NCBI RefSeq assembly: GCF_036884655.1
Contig: NC_088339.1
Location: 24,819,501 to 24,883,500, forward strand
Source: Musa acuminata AAA Group
Lineage: Eukaryota > Streptophyta > Magnoliopsida > Zingiberales > Musaceae
Direction of reading: 5' to 3'
Length of the DNA stretch: 64,000 nt
A model generated the notes under the pieces. The model made no database searches. It was not told where the DNA came from and saw nothing but the letters and a program-made list of their open reading frames with translations. Made by a program: the position numbers and the translations under genes. How positions within the stretch are numbered: position 1 is the stretch's first letter; every line of letters begins with the position of its first letter. Positions 13,131 to 25,821 of the stretch are shown in pieces.

Positions 13131-16100
13131 AATATCTTGATAATATATTATCATGATTCTATTTATTAGATTATGATCTCAAGATCTCATATCAAATTAT
13201 TTAGATAAATTTTTTATATTGATTATTAATTAAAAAAGTATATAATTATCATATTCTGTAATCTCTTATTGTGTTTATAAACTCAAAGTGATGACAAGTG
13301 TGTTCTGTAAGTCAATCACGTGAGTAATGACATATGTGACATTATAGATACTCTTTTTACTTATTATTATTTATTGATATTTTTTTACTTTATATTGTCT
13401 ATTGCTTATATTATGATGTTCATGCATCTGTGCAATTAGAATCGAGATAATAAAATTGATTCACCTTTAAACACAGACCCTAAATAATCTCGGTCGTAAG
13501 TTACTCGAGAGGAATATCGAAATAACCGGATAGATTGATGTACTGTATACCTATCCATATGATGGAAGCGACTGATCTTATAACTGCTCATGTGGGGAAT
13601 TAGGAATATAGTGTAGGTGCTTATTGGAGAATAAGTTCGCTGATTAATCTACTCACGAAATACTGGATAGTTGATGATACCTCATTATCAGATAGTGATT
13701 TCATCGTCTCAGTTGTGTATTTGGTCCTTAGACTTGAGATACCAAGGATGTCCTGTATGAGTACTTCACTCTTTGATACCGGACTTATAGGTCAAGAAAT
13801 TCTAGATCTAGCACAGCCATGGAGTGACAGCCAACTTTACAAGAGCAATTGAGTATCGATAGAGGAATATCCTATATATTCTTGCTTAGAAAAATCTTTA
13901 GCTATGGTCATTCGAATTGAAAGAGAAAGAACTCTCCGAGAGAATCCAATTAGAGCAAAACTCAAGTACATTTCATATGGGTCTAGCAGCATCATGCCCG
14001 ATATATGATCTCTGAGGTATTAGATGAATGAGAGATTATAGATACACGGTAATTGAGGATAGATATGTTCAATGGATTGAATTCCCTTGTATCATCTAGG
14101 GACTACGGCGAAGTAGTCTAGTACATCCATAGCCAATGAGTCGAGTAAATTATTTTGGAGATAATAATTCATTGAGTTAGAAGGAGTTCTGAAAGGCATA
14201 ACTCATGACCAACTTAATATTGGGTCTAGAGGGTCACACACATATGGTTAGTGTTGCAGCGAGTAGAGGTTCGGATACAAGATATCCGTTGGAGCTCATA
14301 TCTTGTTAGATATCTAGGGAGCCCATGAATTATTAGATCTTATGGATAAGATCCAATAAGAGTTAATGAGATATTATTGGGTAGAAATCCATTACTCCAA
14401 GAGGCTTGGGTAGTTAGATGGAGATCCAATATGGCAAGATCTATTATGGTTAAGTTAATAGGGACCTCTACAAATAAAAGGGAACCAAAGGGGGCATAGG
14501 CTAAACTAATTTTGGATGCCACCTCCTATACTCCTCCCTCACTCTCCTCCTCTATCGATAGCCCTGGTTTGAGGCATGTGGACAATAAGAAGGGTCGGGA
14601 CCTTCTTAATCACGTGGTGCACGTGAAGAGGAGGATTGTGTGACGATTTGAGGAGTGTCTTCGTTGCATCTGCCATGTAGATCACCACTAGAGAGGATGA
14701 TAGTTAACCTTCTTCATCTTCTCCCATAGATCTGTAAGTTTTCAAAGATATACGAACTCCCTAAGTAACACATCTTTCGCATATGCGTAGTTTTTAGTTT
14801 TATCGATTTTTGCACACCAATCTTCGCACGACAACGAGAAACTATTTTCTTCATGAAATTTTAAATTTTTATTTTCTATTCTTCTACTACGCATATGATG
14901 CTGCCCCAGGTTTCTCAACACATGGGACTTAGTCTCATCTCAAGTCAAAATCTTATAATGTATAAATGAATTTTTTATATCAAATGAAATCATGATAGAT
15001 AAGTATAAAACAAGAGGGATTTCATCGATGTACCAATCCAATTGTGAACCTAATAATAATTTATATTATTTTATCTTATCTTATCTAATAATTGGGGACT
15101 TCAATAGTTGGATATAAAAAATATGTCTTTATGATCATATTTTCAAGGATATTTATGAATCAACTTATATGTCTTATTGAATAGAATCTTCCTCAATATA
15201 TATCTAAATTACACAAGGCTCTTTATAATCTCAAGTGGGCCCCTCGTACTTGGTATCATAAACTTCAAACCTATTAGTTTTAGTTGGATTTCGTATTATT
15301 AATTTAATAATTTATTATTTATTTATTCTCATGAGGGCATAATCATTTTTTTACTAGTTTACGTAGATGGCTTAATTATTACAAGTAATAAATCAATAAT
15401 AATTAATCAGTTTATTTGGTAACTTAGAAATAAATTTTTTATCAAAGATCTTGGGTCCTCAACTATTTTCTTAGTGTTCAAGTCATCTACGGAGCAATTA
15501 GTCTATTTCTTTCCTGAAATATATTCAAGACTATAGTACTAATCTCGATGATGCCACTGAATATTGTCAAGTTATTGGTAATCTATAATATTTGACATTC
15601 ACTCGTTTGGACATTATAATAAATAAATAAATTATCTCAATTTATTTACATGTCTACTTCAAACCATTGAACAACCGTTAAATGTCATATTTGGTACTTA
15701 AAGAGTATTATTGATGATTGCTTATTTTTTTCTAAAGAACTCCTATATTGCTTCATGCATTTTTAAATGTTGATCAGACAAATGATAAGAATGATAGGAC
15801 ATCTACTAATGGTTATATTGTATTCCTTAGTCATAATCCAATCGGTTGGAGTTTCAAAAAATAACGCTATATTGTAAAATCTTCTATGGATTGTAAAATA
15901 TTTTATAGAGACTGAATATCGAGTGATTGTTTTTATAACTATTGAACTTTATTGGATTCAATCATTACTATATAAATTATTTGTCATATTGTCTGATTAT
16001 CCATCTATATATTTGTCATATTTGTCATATTGTACTGGCCCTATATTTCACTCTCGAATGAAACATAACTATTGATTTTGCCTTTATTCGTAACAAATTT

Positions 16101-16335
16101 TAAAATAATAAATTATGTATCTCTCATGTCTCATATTTTAAATCATAAAAAATTATGATAAATATTATCAATAATAAGGATCATGATCTTCTAAATGATA
16201 AAAAAATTAAATAAATATTTTATATCTATTATTAATTAATAAAATCATATAATTATTATATTTTGTAATTTCTTCTTCTGCATATAAACTTATACACAAT
16301 ATCAATAAAAATTCTCATTTCTTTCGTTGAATTGG
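13131..16335 (+). mobile_element. Decayed Ty1/copia LTR retrotransposon
   Basis: From about 15170 to 16140 all three forward frames carry broken pieces of copia polymerase. They include a KALYNLKWAPRTWYHKL-like reverse-transcriptase block near 15210, a YVDGLIIT block near 15360 (the YVDD position), a DATEYCQVIGNL block near 15555 followed by an RLDI-type motif, and RNase H-like pieces near 15790-16100 (TSTNGYIVFL, HSRMK-like). Stops and frameshifts are frequent, so no protein is made. AT-rich segments at about 13131-13290 and 16145-16300 are clearly similar to each other, sharing the TATTAATTAA core and the TTTGTAAT/TCTGTAAT and TATAAACT stretches; they probably represent the two short LTRs. 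The ends are approximate and no target duplication was found. A different repeat appears to lie inside the element. Confidence 0.7.
13430..14924 (+). mobile_element. Repeat segment, probably LTR-type, nested in the copia remnant
   Basis: This block has no coding content. It differs in composition from its flanks and ends near 14924 in TCTCAACA, an LTR-like 3' end. Its sequence style, with many short moderately GC-rich phrases, recalls long LTRs of banana-family retroelements; that is from memory and unverified. The left edge was not located. Confidence 0.35.
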
Positions 16336-17328
16336 GTTAGCATGATTACTTCATCATCTGACAAAAATAGTCTTAATGACTTTGATGAAAGCTTAAGACA
16401 TTTAAATACTGAAACACAAACCCACCTAAGCTATCAACCAACCAAAGCTTAAGCCTTGGCTAATAAAGAGTTTAACCATTGGGCTTCCATTTCATCAAGT
16501 GCAGCCGATGAAGGACCTGTTTAAAGCCTTCATTACCTGCTTGATCAAGCCAGACCTGTAGTTTTCTTACAGGGGTTCTGCTCCATGACTCGTATCTCTT
16601 CCTCCACCACCGTCACCGCCACCATTGCCAACTCTCTTCTTCTCCTGAGCCGGTCTTGAAGGCAGAAATGCTCTTTTGCTGCAATGGTGATGAATGCGCC
16701 ATGGACGTTCGATCCTGCATGGATTGCCCAGCCGACGAAGCTGTGGTTTTCTTGGATCCAATAGTTCTGCTTTCTTCCGCTCGGCGTAAAAGGCCGACAG
16801 GACACGGATTCTCGGCGTGCGCAGTGCAGCCACCGGTGGGTTGGATCCACTTGATGCAAGTTCGAATCCGAATCCGCTGTTCGTGTTGGGTCATGCCTTG
16901 CGAACCGGACCGGGTCCGATCGAACCTCCTCCGTACATCGGCCATTTGTAGTTAGGGGAAAATATTCTCCAAATCAAAATTAATTCCAGGGACAAATCCG
17001 TTAATATTTCATGTTGACTTTCTTTTTGTAAGAGTTGACTGACCAAAATCTAGGTATTAAGTTTGGATTGGCAAAGAATCTTGCTTATTTTGTTGAGCAA
17101 ATTCCACACGCAGGAGTATCAAACATTAAATCTTGAACAGAAGGGGATATGTTTCAGAACTTTCTTACTGCATTCGAGTGGAGTCCCTTGTGATGCTTCA
17201 GATCAGCAAGCACAAGGAACAAGAAGAACAGCTCCCCTTCTTCTCTTAGCCTTCCTTCTGTGTTCCCCTGTTCTGAGTGCCACGCTCAAAAGAGATCCAC
17301 CTGATACCAGCTGGGCTTGCTGCTACCA
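16336..17328. other. Short intergenic stretch between copia remnant and receptor kinase
   Basis: Overlapping frames occur at 16545-16955 on both strands, in a locally GC-richer patch. None is recognisable. Part of 17063-17328 is probably the 3' UTR of the minus-strand kinase gene. Confidence 0.4.
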
Positions 17329-19763
17329 TCAGCACGACTCGCTCTCGAATGTGTAATAGAAGGACCGTGTGCCATCATCACCGTAGCTAGTGCTCTCCTT
17401 CGGCTGTTGCCTCGGGGAAGAGAACAGGCGAGGTTTCGGAGGCATGTCGATGAGCTCGGCAGCCCCTCGGAGCATCTCTACCACTCCGAGCATGGAAGGA
17501 CGGCTAACCGGATCGGTCTGTATGCACCACAAGCCCACCATCACCATCTTCTTCAGTATGGCAACATCCTCCTCCACCACCGCCACCACGTCCTCCATGT
17601 CCACGCGCAGCCACTCCTGTAACTGATTGTAGATCCAGTCGGGGAAGTACTTATTCTCGCTGGACCGCTCCGTCTCTGCCGCCGCATCCTTCTTCCCCAT
17701 GGCCATCTCCAGCAGAAGCATCCCGAAGCTGTACACGTCCGACTTGTGGGAGACGCCCCCGAGGCTTCTCAAGAACACTTCGGGGGCTATGTAGCCGACG
17801 GTACCTCGGGCGCCTGTCAAAGAGACGCTGCTGTCCTTTCGAGAGTACGATCTCGCCAATCCGAAGTCTGAAATCTTGGGCTGCAACCTGCTGTCCAGCA
17901 AGACGTTCTGAGGCTTGATGTCCAAATGCAGAATTCTTTTCTCGCACCCGTTGTGGAGATACTCGACGCCCCGGGCGATCCCAAGAGCGATGTCGAGCAG
18001 TCTTTGAGCACCCAGCTTCTGCCGCATCTCTTCCTTGGATATCAAATCAGCTAACGATCCTCTGGGCATGAGTTCGTAGAACAGAGCTCGGCGCGTGCCG
18101 TCGCAGCAGAAGCCTAGAAGCCGGATGACATTCACATGGTGAATTCGACCGATGGTGGCCACTTCGTTCACGAAGTCCTGGCCATTGCCTTTGGTCTTCT
18201 CCAACACCTTGGCAGCTACCAGAAGTCCATTTGGGAGCTTCCCCTTGTAAACATTGCCGTAGCCTCCTTCCCCAAGCTTTTCCTTGAACCCATTTGTGAT
18301 TTTTCTCACGTCGGCGTACGAGTATTCTGTGGTCAGCATCGATTTGTAGTTGCTGATGAACTCCTTGATCTCAGAGTCGCCGCTTGGTCTCGTGCTTCTC
18401 TTCCTGATCAGACGGTGAAAGAGTGATGCCCCTTTCTCTTTGAACTTGACGAATGCGAAGAGCCCTGCTAGGAATGCTGTTGGGACAACTGCAGCTGCAT
18501 GCATGATCAAACAAGAGTACTGTATAAGAACAGTGCCGGAAACAGAACTCACACAGAAAGATTCTGGAGACGATTTACCTAGAACGATCTTCCATGTGCC
18601 AAACCTGCAGGGAGAAGTATCATCATCCACAAATTAAACACAACAAACCCTGCATCTATGCAAATGACTACAGTGGAGTTTACTGGACACTACTACCATA
18701 GCAAGGACACAAATGACGTGATGATGAACTTATTAGGACTGGGGCATAAATAGTTGACTGGCACAATGGTCCAGGGTGGTTGTTGTTTGACTGTGATGGA
18801 GAACTCAATTTCTATATGATTTCTCCGTCGCGTGCACAGTTTTGTGGCTCATGCTACTCCAAGAGGATCATTCACCACCAAAGAGACGTGCCTATTCTTT
18901 CTACGAGAGAGGCGAATAGAGAGAAGAGACGAAAAGTCTTACTTGGTAGCACCAACATTTCCATCTCGACTGCATTTGTCCTTGCAAAAGCACAGCGGCT
19001 TCCCGGTGGTCTGGTTGTAGCCGCACCGCCCGCCGGATTCCTGACAAACCAAGCAATCCGTGTTGTTATAATCCCACTGCAGAGCGAACCCTTTGTCCAC
19101 TATTGGAAAGAGATAGTCCCACTTCACGACGCTGGTATTCTTGAGCTTCGCCAGCGTGAGATTAGCCTCAACGATACTCGCGAGCAGTATGGGTAGCAAC
19201 GCATGGTCGCACGACGCCGGAAGCATGGTGTCGTTGTTCAACGTCCCTGACAGGAAGTAAAGGCTGGAGTTCCCTTGGCAGCCACCGTACTCGACGGTTT
19301 CGCTCGTGAAGTTGAGAGGAAGCTGACCCTCGTCGCGACGGCACCAGGAGAAGTTGAGGTAGATGATCCAGTAGGGGATTTGGAAGGAAGCGAAGCTGGC
19401 GGCCGGGAGGAAGCCGGCGGCGTCGCAGGAGTTGGAGCGGAGGTGTTGGGCGAGTTGGTGGTCGGACACCAAGAGCAAGGACTCATCGAGGGAGATCTTG
19501 TTCACCTGGTAGGGACGGTCAGAGAAAGTGATGGTGGGCGGAGAGGAGGGGTCGCAGGTAATCATGAATCCGGGGAGGCCGCAAAAGGAATTGGTGGAGA
19601 AGAAGGGGAAGGAGACCATCACGTTGCCGCAAAAAAGCGGCTTGCAGACTTCGTAGAAGTAGGAGTAGTTGATCTGAGACATGGACAGGGTTGGGATGTA
19701 CAGAGAGAAGAAGGATAAGATGGTGGCGGTGGTGAAGAGGAAGCAGGAGGTCAGGGGCACCAT
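17329..19763 (-). CDS. LRK10-like receptor protein kinase (three exons)
   Basis: Exons on the minus strand are 19763-18943, 18604-18579 (26 nt) and 18494-17329, giving 670 residues. The protein has a hydrophobic signal peptide at residues 1-28, then a Cys-rich GUB_WAK_bind ectodomain (CKPLFCG, FCGLPGF, CGGxxL-like YGGCQGNSSLYF). A C-terminal ectodomain Cys cluster follows (CLVCQESGGRCGYN, then CFCKDKC). One membrane helix lies at about 280-300. The kinase spans about 355-640, with LGEGGYGNV glycine loop, Lys378 in VAAKVL, HLDIKPQN catalytic loop, DFGLA and APE motifs. HLD in place of HRD makes it a non-RD kinase. The family includes wheat LRK10 and Arabidopsis LRK10L proteins, some linked to defence and ABA signalling; the ligand here is unknown. 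The acceptor of exon 3 could lie six bases further in, giving 668 residues. Confidence 0.9.
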
Positions 19764-21730
19764 TGCGTGCAGCTAATGTTCAACGTCAGCGAAGCGAAGG
19801 CCTGGCTCTTCAGCAATCGGCCTTTCATGATTGCTGCGATAAATTGTTGGCAGAGTAGACTGGACTTTTGTTGGACACAATCAAAAAACATTTTTAAAAA
19901 TTTAATTTTTTTATTTTTTTAATTTACTATATTAAGAGATTTTATATTATTCTATCATAAGTTAGAAAAGGTAACAAAATAAAATAAATAATATCTAAAA
20001 TTATATTGAATAAGTCATCACTCTTTGATTTATAAATATTTGATAATTATCTTCCTATTGACCATGTGATGAGTACCGTCGACTTATGAGTTAATACGAT
20101 TGGTCCATTATCGAAAGTGCAGCAAACTCATTCAAGTGCCTCTTACTGGTTGATGTGATTGACTTGATGAGGTGAGACCAGGCAACCCAATTGGAAGATG
20201 TTTTGTTAGCATGGACTTGCTTTCGGATGACCGGATAGGTAATCTAGGATTTTTTGTTTGTAACGTTCACCCTTGTGGATGGATTGCCTAGGTGTCCTCG
20301 AGCGAAGGGTTGTCTCATGGTTACGTTTTGACAACGGGATTGTCTCCTGTTTGTTGACGATCCTGACAAGCCGATATCGAGGGTTGTCCAGAGTCATCCA
20401 TCCGATGCTTAAGTCAACAAAGAGAAGAAGACAATAGTGTAAATTGTATGACTATGTTTGTGTATAGAGAGTCCCCCTAGCTGATAGGTTCCCTTTTATA
20501 TATGATCGTTGTGCGTTGGTCTATCATAAGATTAAGTGAACCATCTAATCTTGATAAGGTAGGACGGTTATGAGTGTACTGAGCATCATTTCAGGAGTAA
20601 TGACTTAGAATCTTGCTTAAATATCGGTAATAGATGAACGATAAAATCATCCTTATTAACTATTAATAATAAGCCAATGAATCCTCTCCGTTGTAACACC
20701 TCACTTACTCGCTTGAGAGATCATCTGTCGATGTAAGCTTTGTTTAATATCCCAAGGCGTATCAGTGGATGATCGAGATGTGATGAAATAACAAAGGGGA
20801 CTGGTCACTGCAATCGGAGATGAAATTGGATTGGTACCAAGTGGAGAGGATTTTAAATCTGATTGCATTGTTGAAGCAAATACGAGGGATGATGATGATG
20901 ATGAACAAATTAGAAGGCTTCCAAGCACACATATATCAACAATTCATCCTAATAATTTTCTAGATATTGCCAACTTCAACTCCTTAGGTCCGACCGAGCT
21001 TGAATTATTTTTATATATTGAATTTGTTTTCTTATGTAGTTGTGGTGAGAATCATTTATAAAATAAAATAAAAAATAAATTTTATAATTTTTCATATTTA
21101 AGAACAAATCAGAGGTATTTTGTATTCTCAATCTGATTCATTAAAATAATTTTACTCAATTTTTGCCCGTAAAATAAGTCTAAAATAAGCGAATCATTTT
21201 AGGAAGACTGTGTGAAGTCGAACAATCTCTTTGCATATAAAAATAAGATAACATATGCTAATCTTTACTTCCGTTCTGAATTAGTAGCCATTCCTTTTTT
21301 GGGTAGGCATTGCCTCGTTGCGATGTCTTAACATGCTTGTGTAATGCCCGTAAGTAAGAATCAATGCATGATTTCACTTCATTACGGTGCAAGAATAAAG
21401 ATGACACAGACATTTAGGCCCCATTTAGGATAGATAGCTCCTACGGGAATTCAAGAGTGTGACATCAATTATATAGGAAATGATTCTACCATATTTCACA
21501 ACCGGTAATCATACTCAGAAATTTGATATCTTTATATATATATATATATATATATAGAAAAGATGGTTGATGGTGAACTTATTCTCTCACCGAAACCATA
21601 GACTAAGAATACGTTATCCCTTTCTTCCCATGTCATGTTCCTTGGCCACAGAGGATAGTATCAACTTAGTTATAAGAAGCAGCAACCACAGTTCTGAAGG
21701 CTAAAGCACAGCATCAGAAATCCCAGAAAC
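19764..21730. other. Intergenic stretch, probable repeat-derived parts
   Basis: There is no recognised gene. The part at 20040-20640 has a mixed-composition, non-coding texture like that of LTR sequence, but no second copy or boundary was found. A (TA)n microsatellite lies at 21532-21556, about 175 bases before the reticulon ATG. Confidence 0.4.
21532..21556. repeat. (TA)n microsatellite
   Basis: An uninterrupted TA tract upstream of the reticulon-like gene, read directly from the sequence. Confidence 0.9.
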
Positions 21731-22879
21731 ATGTCTTCGGGCCAAAAGAAGCTCTTTGGCAGGGAAAGACCTCTTCGTGATGTTTTAGGTGGAGGAAAAG
21801 GTAACTCTCTTTGCTGTTCATTTTAATTTTCTGACAAAACAGAGTTAATAGGAATCCAAATGGTGGCTGTGTAGTTGCTGCTATCGTCCTATGGAGAGAC
21901 AAACGCTTGTCTGCGGCTATACTCATTGCGGTCACTGTTGTGTGGCTTCTCTTCGAGGTCATGGAGTACAATCTCCTGCCACTTCTTTGCCACATCTCGA
22001 TAGCAGCAATGCTTCTTGTCTTCATATGGTCCAATGGTGCAGCTCTGCTTGACCTGTAATCCCCTTTGATCTCATTCTTCTCGTTTCTTCATCTTCTTCT
22101 TCTTCTTCTTCTTTCTGCATGCATGGTGTTCTTGAGATTGATATGATACTAATGGAACCATGTCCTGATCGACAAGGAGAATTTAACACATCGACAGCAA
22201 TACTTCAGAAGGAAGCTGCTCATAAGTTCCATATTTGCACAACTAAGTTTAATTCTTGTCTTGTATTGAATTTAGCAGCTCAAGTTGTTTAGTTTGGCAG
22301 TAAATTATGTGCAACTACTTTTGATTCCAGGACACCTCCGAAGATCCCTGAGCTCATCTTATCTGAGCAAGCCTTCAGGAAAGGGGCACTGCTCTTCCAT
22401 TCCTATCTCAGTCACAGCCTCTCCATACTCCATGGTATTGCAGGTGGCAATGATCTCAGACTGTTCCTCTTGGTAAAAAGATCCTCTTTTCATTAGCCTA
22501 CTAGTCTTTCTTTGGCTTTCTTGATGGCACCTCAAGTGCACAACCATGTTCTACAGACAATCATCTCTCTCTGGATCATCTCGGCGATAGGAAACTGCTG
22601 CAGCTCCATAAATCTCCTATTTTTCGGTGAGCATAACCACTGTCGTCACAGTTAAAGAGATGACCAAGTTTGATTGCATCTCACCGAGAGGCATTGCCTT
22701 CACTTTCAGTTCTTCTTTGCGCGCTGACTCTGCCGGCTTTGTACGAGCGATATGAACGTGAAGTGGATCATGCAGCCGCCATGGGAATTGACGGCCTCCA
22801 GCAGCTGTTCAAGAAAGCCAATTCGAAGGTCCTCGAGAAAATTCCCAGAGGACCAGCCAAGGCAAACAAATCCAACTGA
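21731..22879 (+). CDS. Reticulon-like protein (RTNLB type, five exons)
   Basis: Exons 21731-21800, 21875-22055, 22331-22472, 22557-22626 and 22710-22879 give 210 residues with every phase matching. The reticulon homology domain fills almost the whole protein. It begins RDVLGGGK, then VLWRDKRLSA. A first hydrophobic hairpin follows (VVWLLFEVMEYNLLPLLCHISI), ending in FIWSNGA. After a soluble loop containing PPKIPEL comes a second hairpin (LFLLTIISLWIISAIGNCCSS). The C-terminus has the family's LPALYERYE and ends in a short Lys/Asn tail. Reticulons sit in the tubular endoplasmic reticulum, where the paired hairpins bend the membrane. With almost no N-terminal extension it resembles the short plant RTNLB proteins. 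A retrotransposon begins 135 bases after the stop. Confidence 0.92.
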
Positions 22880-23013
22880 GATGCAGCAGGAACTGCTAAA
22901 TTATATGTTAATAGGAGATTTAACATGCATGAAATTAAACTGCCAAGCCAGTGTGTAAGATAAAATAGCGTTCTAATTATAATGGAGTGTGTGTTGACAT
23001 GTATGGTTCTTCC

Positions 23014-23566
23014 TGATGAGGATATTAATTACGATAAGACTCGGCTGACGTCAGCCGACGCCTCACATCTCGGACGACGCGACGGCACCCGATCAAATGG
23101 ACCAGGACACAACCCGAGACGCATTAATGCCCACTCAGGCTCGGCTCTTCACGCCACGCTAATGTCAGACGCAACCAGCCTACCCCCTGCAAGCGGGCAC
23201 ATCAAACAACAGCAAGCTTCCCTATAAATACCCTCGCACTCTGAACAAGCGGGGGAGGGAGGGAAGAACACACCAGGGAGACACCTCAAACTCTTCTTCT
23301 TTCTACCCCCTCTACCATCTACTGACTTGATCGTCGGAGGGGTCGGGTCGAGCCTCCCGACCCGACCTGTGTGCAGGACTGCAGACGGGGCGCGTGCCCA
23401 GCTGAGGAGCCCCCTCCAGCGAAGACCGCCGACCCCATCCCGATCGGACCGCCGTAGCCGACTACCTCGGCGAACCCGAGGGCCGCACCGGGAAGATCCC
23501 GCCATCCGGACCCGAACCGAGCCGCGTCGGCCCCGAGGCCATGGCTCAAAGTTGTTTGCACTAACA
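23014..23566 (+). repeat. 5' LTR of the gag-only element
   Basis: Starts TGATGAGG and ends CTAACA; 553 bp, the same length as its partner at 25863-26415. A TATAAATA promoter box lies at 23223-23230. Confidence 0.93.
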
Positions 23567-23592
23567 GATTGGCGCTAGAAGGAGGGCCCGGA

Positions 23593-24642
23593 ATGTCGGG
23601 TGATCACCCGAGCGGCTCAGACGAGTCCCCGGCTGAGAGGTCGCACCCGACCGAAGCCTCGGGGGACCATCCCCTGCACGGAGGCCATCGTGACGAACAC
23701 CCCGCCACGACCTCCGAACGATACTTACAAATATTCAACGACCTGGGCTTATCGCCGCCCGACGACGCCCCCGCCGACTCGACGCCCGTGTCACCCGAGG
23801 CCTTTCAGGACCTCGCCCGTCAAGTCCGAGCTCTGATGGATGTGGTGCAAACCCTCATTCCGCTCGTTCCTCATCCGGCGCACCCGCCTGCAGTCCAACC
23901 ACTGCGACAAAACGAGCCGCTCGTTCAGGACCACACGACACTTCCGGAGTTCCCCACTTCGCCTCGGGTCCGACCGGCCCCACTCAGGGATCCAGTGATG
24001 GCAAACCCGAGCGGTCTCTCGGAGACCGAGGCACTCTCTTCGAACTCCCTACGGGCCCAGCTGCGCTTCGTCAGTCAGCGACTCGACGAGGTGCAGAAAG
24101 AGGTTCGCAGGTCCAAGGGAGAGCTCAAGGTGGACGCACACCAAGGGTCTCCCTTCACGCTTGAGATATGGGATCAGACAGTCCCCCCGGACTTCCAGCT
24201 CCCCTCTCTGGACGCTTACGATGGCTCCACCGACCCGGCGGACCATGTAGCTGCTTTTCGCGCCCAAATGGCGCTATGCGGAACCTCTGAAGCCTTGATG
24301 TGCAGAGCGTTCCCTACCACTCTGAGAGGGCAGGCCCACGCGTGGTACGACGCCTTAAAGACCGGAACGATCACTTCCTTCGACCAGCTCGCCAAGGACT
24401 TCGAGCTCCACTTCGTGGCCTACACACGGTCGAAGCCTTCCGCGGCACCGCTCCTCGGACTCAAACAAAGGGAGGATGAGCCCCTCTCCCATTTTGCGGA
24501 TCGCTTTGCCACGCAAATCCGGGGCCTGTCGGACACTCACCCCTCTCTGTTAGTGCAGGCGTTTATGATAGGCCTACGACCTTCCAGATTCCTTTGGTCC
24601 CTCATGGAGCAACCTCCCACCACGGTGCCAGAGATGCTCTAG
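23593..24642 (+). pseudogene. Gypsy-type gag polyprotein, truncated
   Basis: The first ATG after the primer-binding region starts a 349-residue frame. The second half carries the retrotransposon gag domain: [19 protein letters not shown], then [19 protein letters not shown], a DFELHF-type segment, [16 protein letters not shown], and MIGLRPSRF. The N-terminal half is Pro/Ser/Asp-rich. The frame ends in a TAG directly after PEML. In related gags this position is followed by Q-R-A-N-R-Y-I, and here RANRYIATEAW continues in the same frame after the TAG, so the stop looks like a CAG-to-TAG change. No zinc knuckle was seen in the interior. Gag would form the particle that packages the element's RNA. 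Confidence 0.85.
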
Positions 24643-24879
24643 CGCGCTAATCGGTACATCGCCACGGAGGCCTGGGCGACCGTGAGGAGAAGGGACGGCC
24701 CCCGATCGCGGGCTTCATAACAGAGGTCAAGCACCCGCGGTGGCTACCCCATGTAGTCCTCATGAAAAGAAATCCAAGCCCTGCCTCAGCCTCTTTCAAG
24801 CCAAGGTTCAGTATCTACCTGACCCCCTCTCGGCTCGTGGTTAGCCCCGGCTTGAAATCGTCTGAGTCGACACGGTTCG

Positions 24880-25790
24880 GCCACAGACTACCGAGCCCAT
24901 CTTTGCGCGGCCTTCCCGCTTGAGCCGCACCCCCTCGGCCACAGACTGCCGAGCCCACCTCTGCGCGGCCTTCCCGCCTGAGCCGCACCCCGTCGACCAC
25001 AGATTGCCGAGCCCACCTCAGGGCGGCTTGCCCGCCTGAGTCGTGTCCCTCGGCTCGAGCCACGCCCCTCAGCCATAGACTACCCGAGTCCACCTCAGCG
25101 CGGCCTGCCCGCCTGAGTCACATCCTTCGGCCTTTGCTAGATCCCTCGGACATGCACTGCCCGAGTCCACCTCAGCGCGGCCTGCCCGCCTGAGTCACAT
25201 CCTGCGGCCTTTGCCAGATCCCTCGGACATAGACTGCCCGAGTCCACCTCAACGCGGCCTGCCCGCCTGAGTTGAGTCCCCTAGCCTTTGCCACATCCCT
25301 CGGTCGTAGACTGCCGAGCTCCCCTCAGGGCGGCCTTCCCGTCCGAACCACATCCCTCGGCCGTAGACTGCCGAGCCCCCCTTAGGGCGGCCTGCTGCCC
25401 GAGACCACGCCTGCGCGGTCTGCCCGCCTGCGTTGTGCTACTCGACTGCATGACGCTCGAGACCACGCCTGCGCGGTCTGCTCGCCTGCATCGTGCTACT
25501 CGACTGCATGACGCTCGAGACCACGCCTGCGCGGTCTGCCCGCCTGCGTCGTGCTCCTCGGCCGCATGATGTCTGAGACCACACTTGCGCGGCCTGCCCG
25601 CCTGCGTCGTGCTCCTCGGCCCCATGCTTCCCGGGATCACACCTGCGCGGCCAACCCGCCTGCGTCGTGCTCCTCGGCTCCATGCTCCCAAGACACACCT
25701 GCGCGGCCAGCACGCCTGCGTAGAGCTCCTCGGTTACACGCCCCCCGAGACCGCGCCTGCGCGGCCCGACCGTCTTATGCCTCAGACTCC
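24880..25790 (+). repeat. GC-rich imperfect tandem repeats inside the LTR element
   Basis: Units of roughly 55-60 bases repeat with variation. An earlier set shares GACTGCCGAGCCCACCTC and GCGGCCTGCCCGCCTGAG. A later set shares GAGACCACGCCTGCGCGG and CCCGCCTGCGTCGTGCT. They sit between gag and the purine tract, where many Tat-lineage Gypsy elements carry such arrays. Open frames across this area are by-products of the repeats. Confidence 0.8.
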
Positions 25791-25821
25791 CGTTACAACG
25801 ACCGACGCATAGCTTCTTTCC

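Noticed and set aside
16800..16900. tRNA-like GTTCGAATCC phrase
   Set aside because: The flanks do not fold into a tRNA cloverleaf and there is no matching A box.
20040..20640. Possible solo LTR
   Set aside because: The texture is suggestive, but no TG...CA ends, target duplication or second copy could be found.
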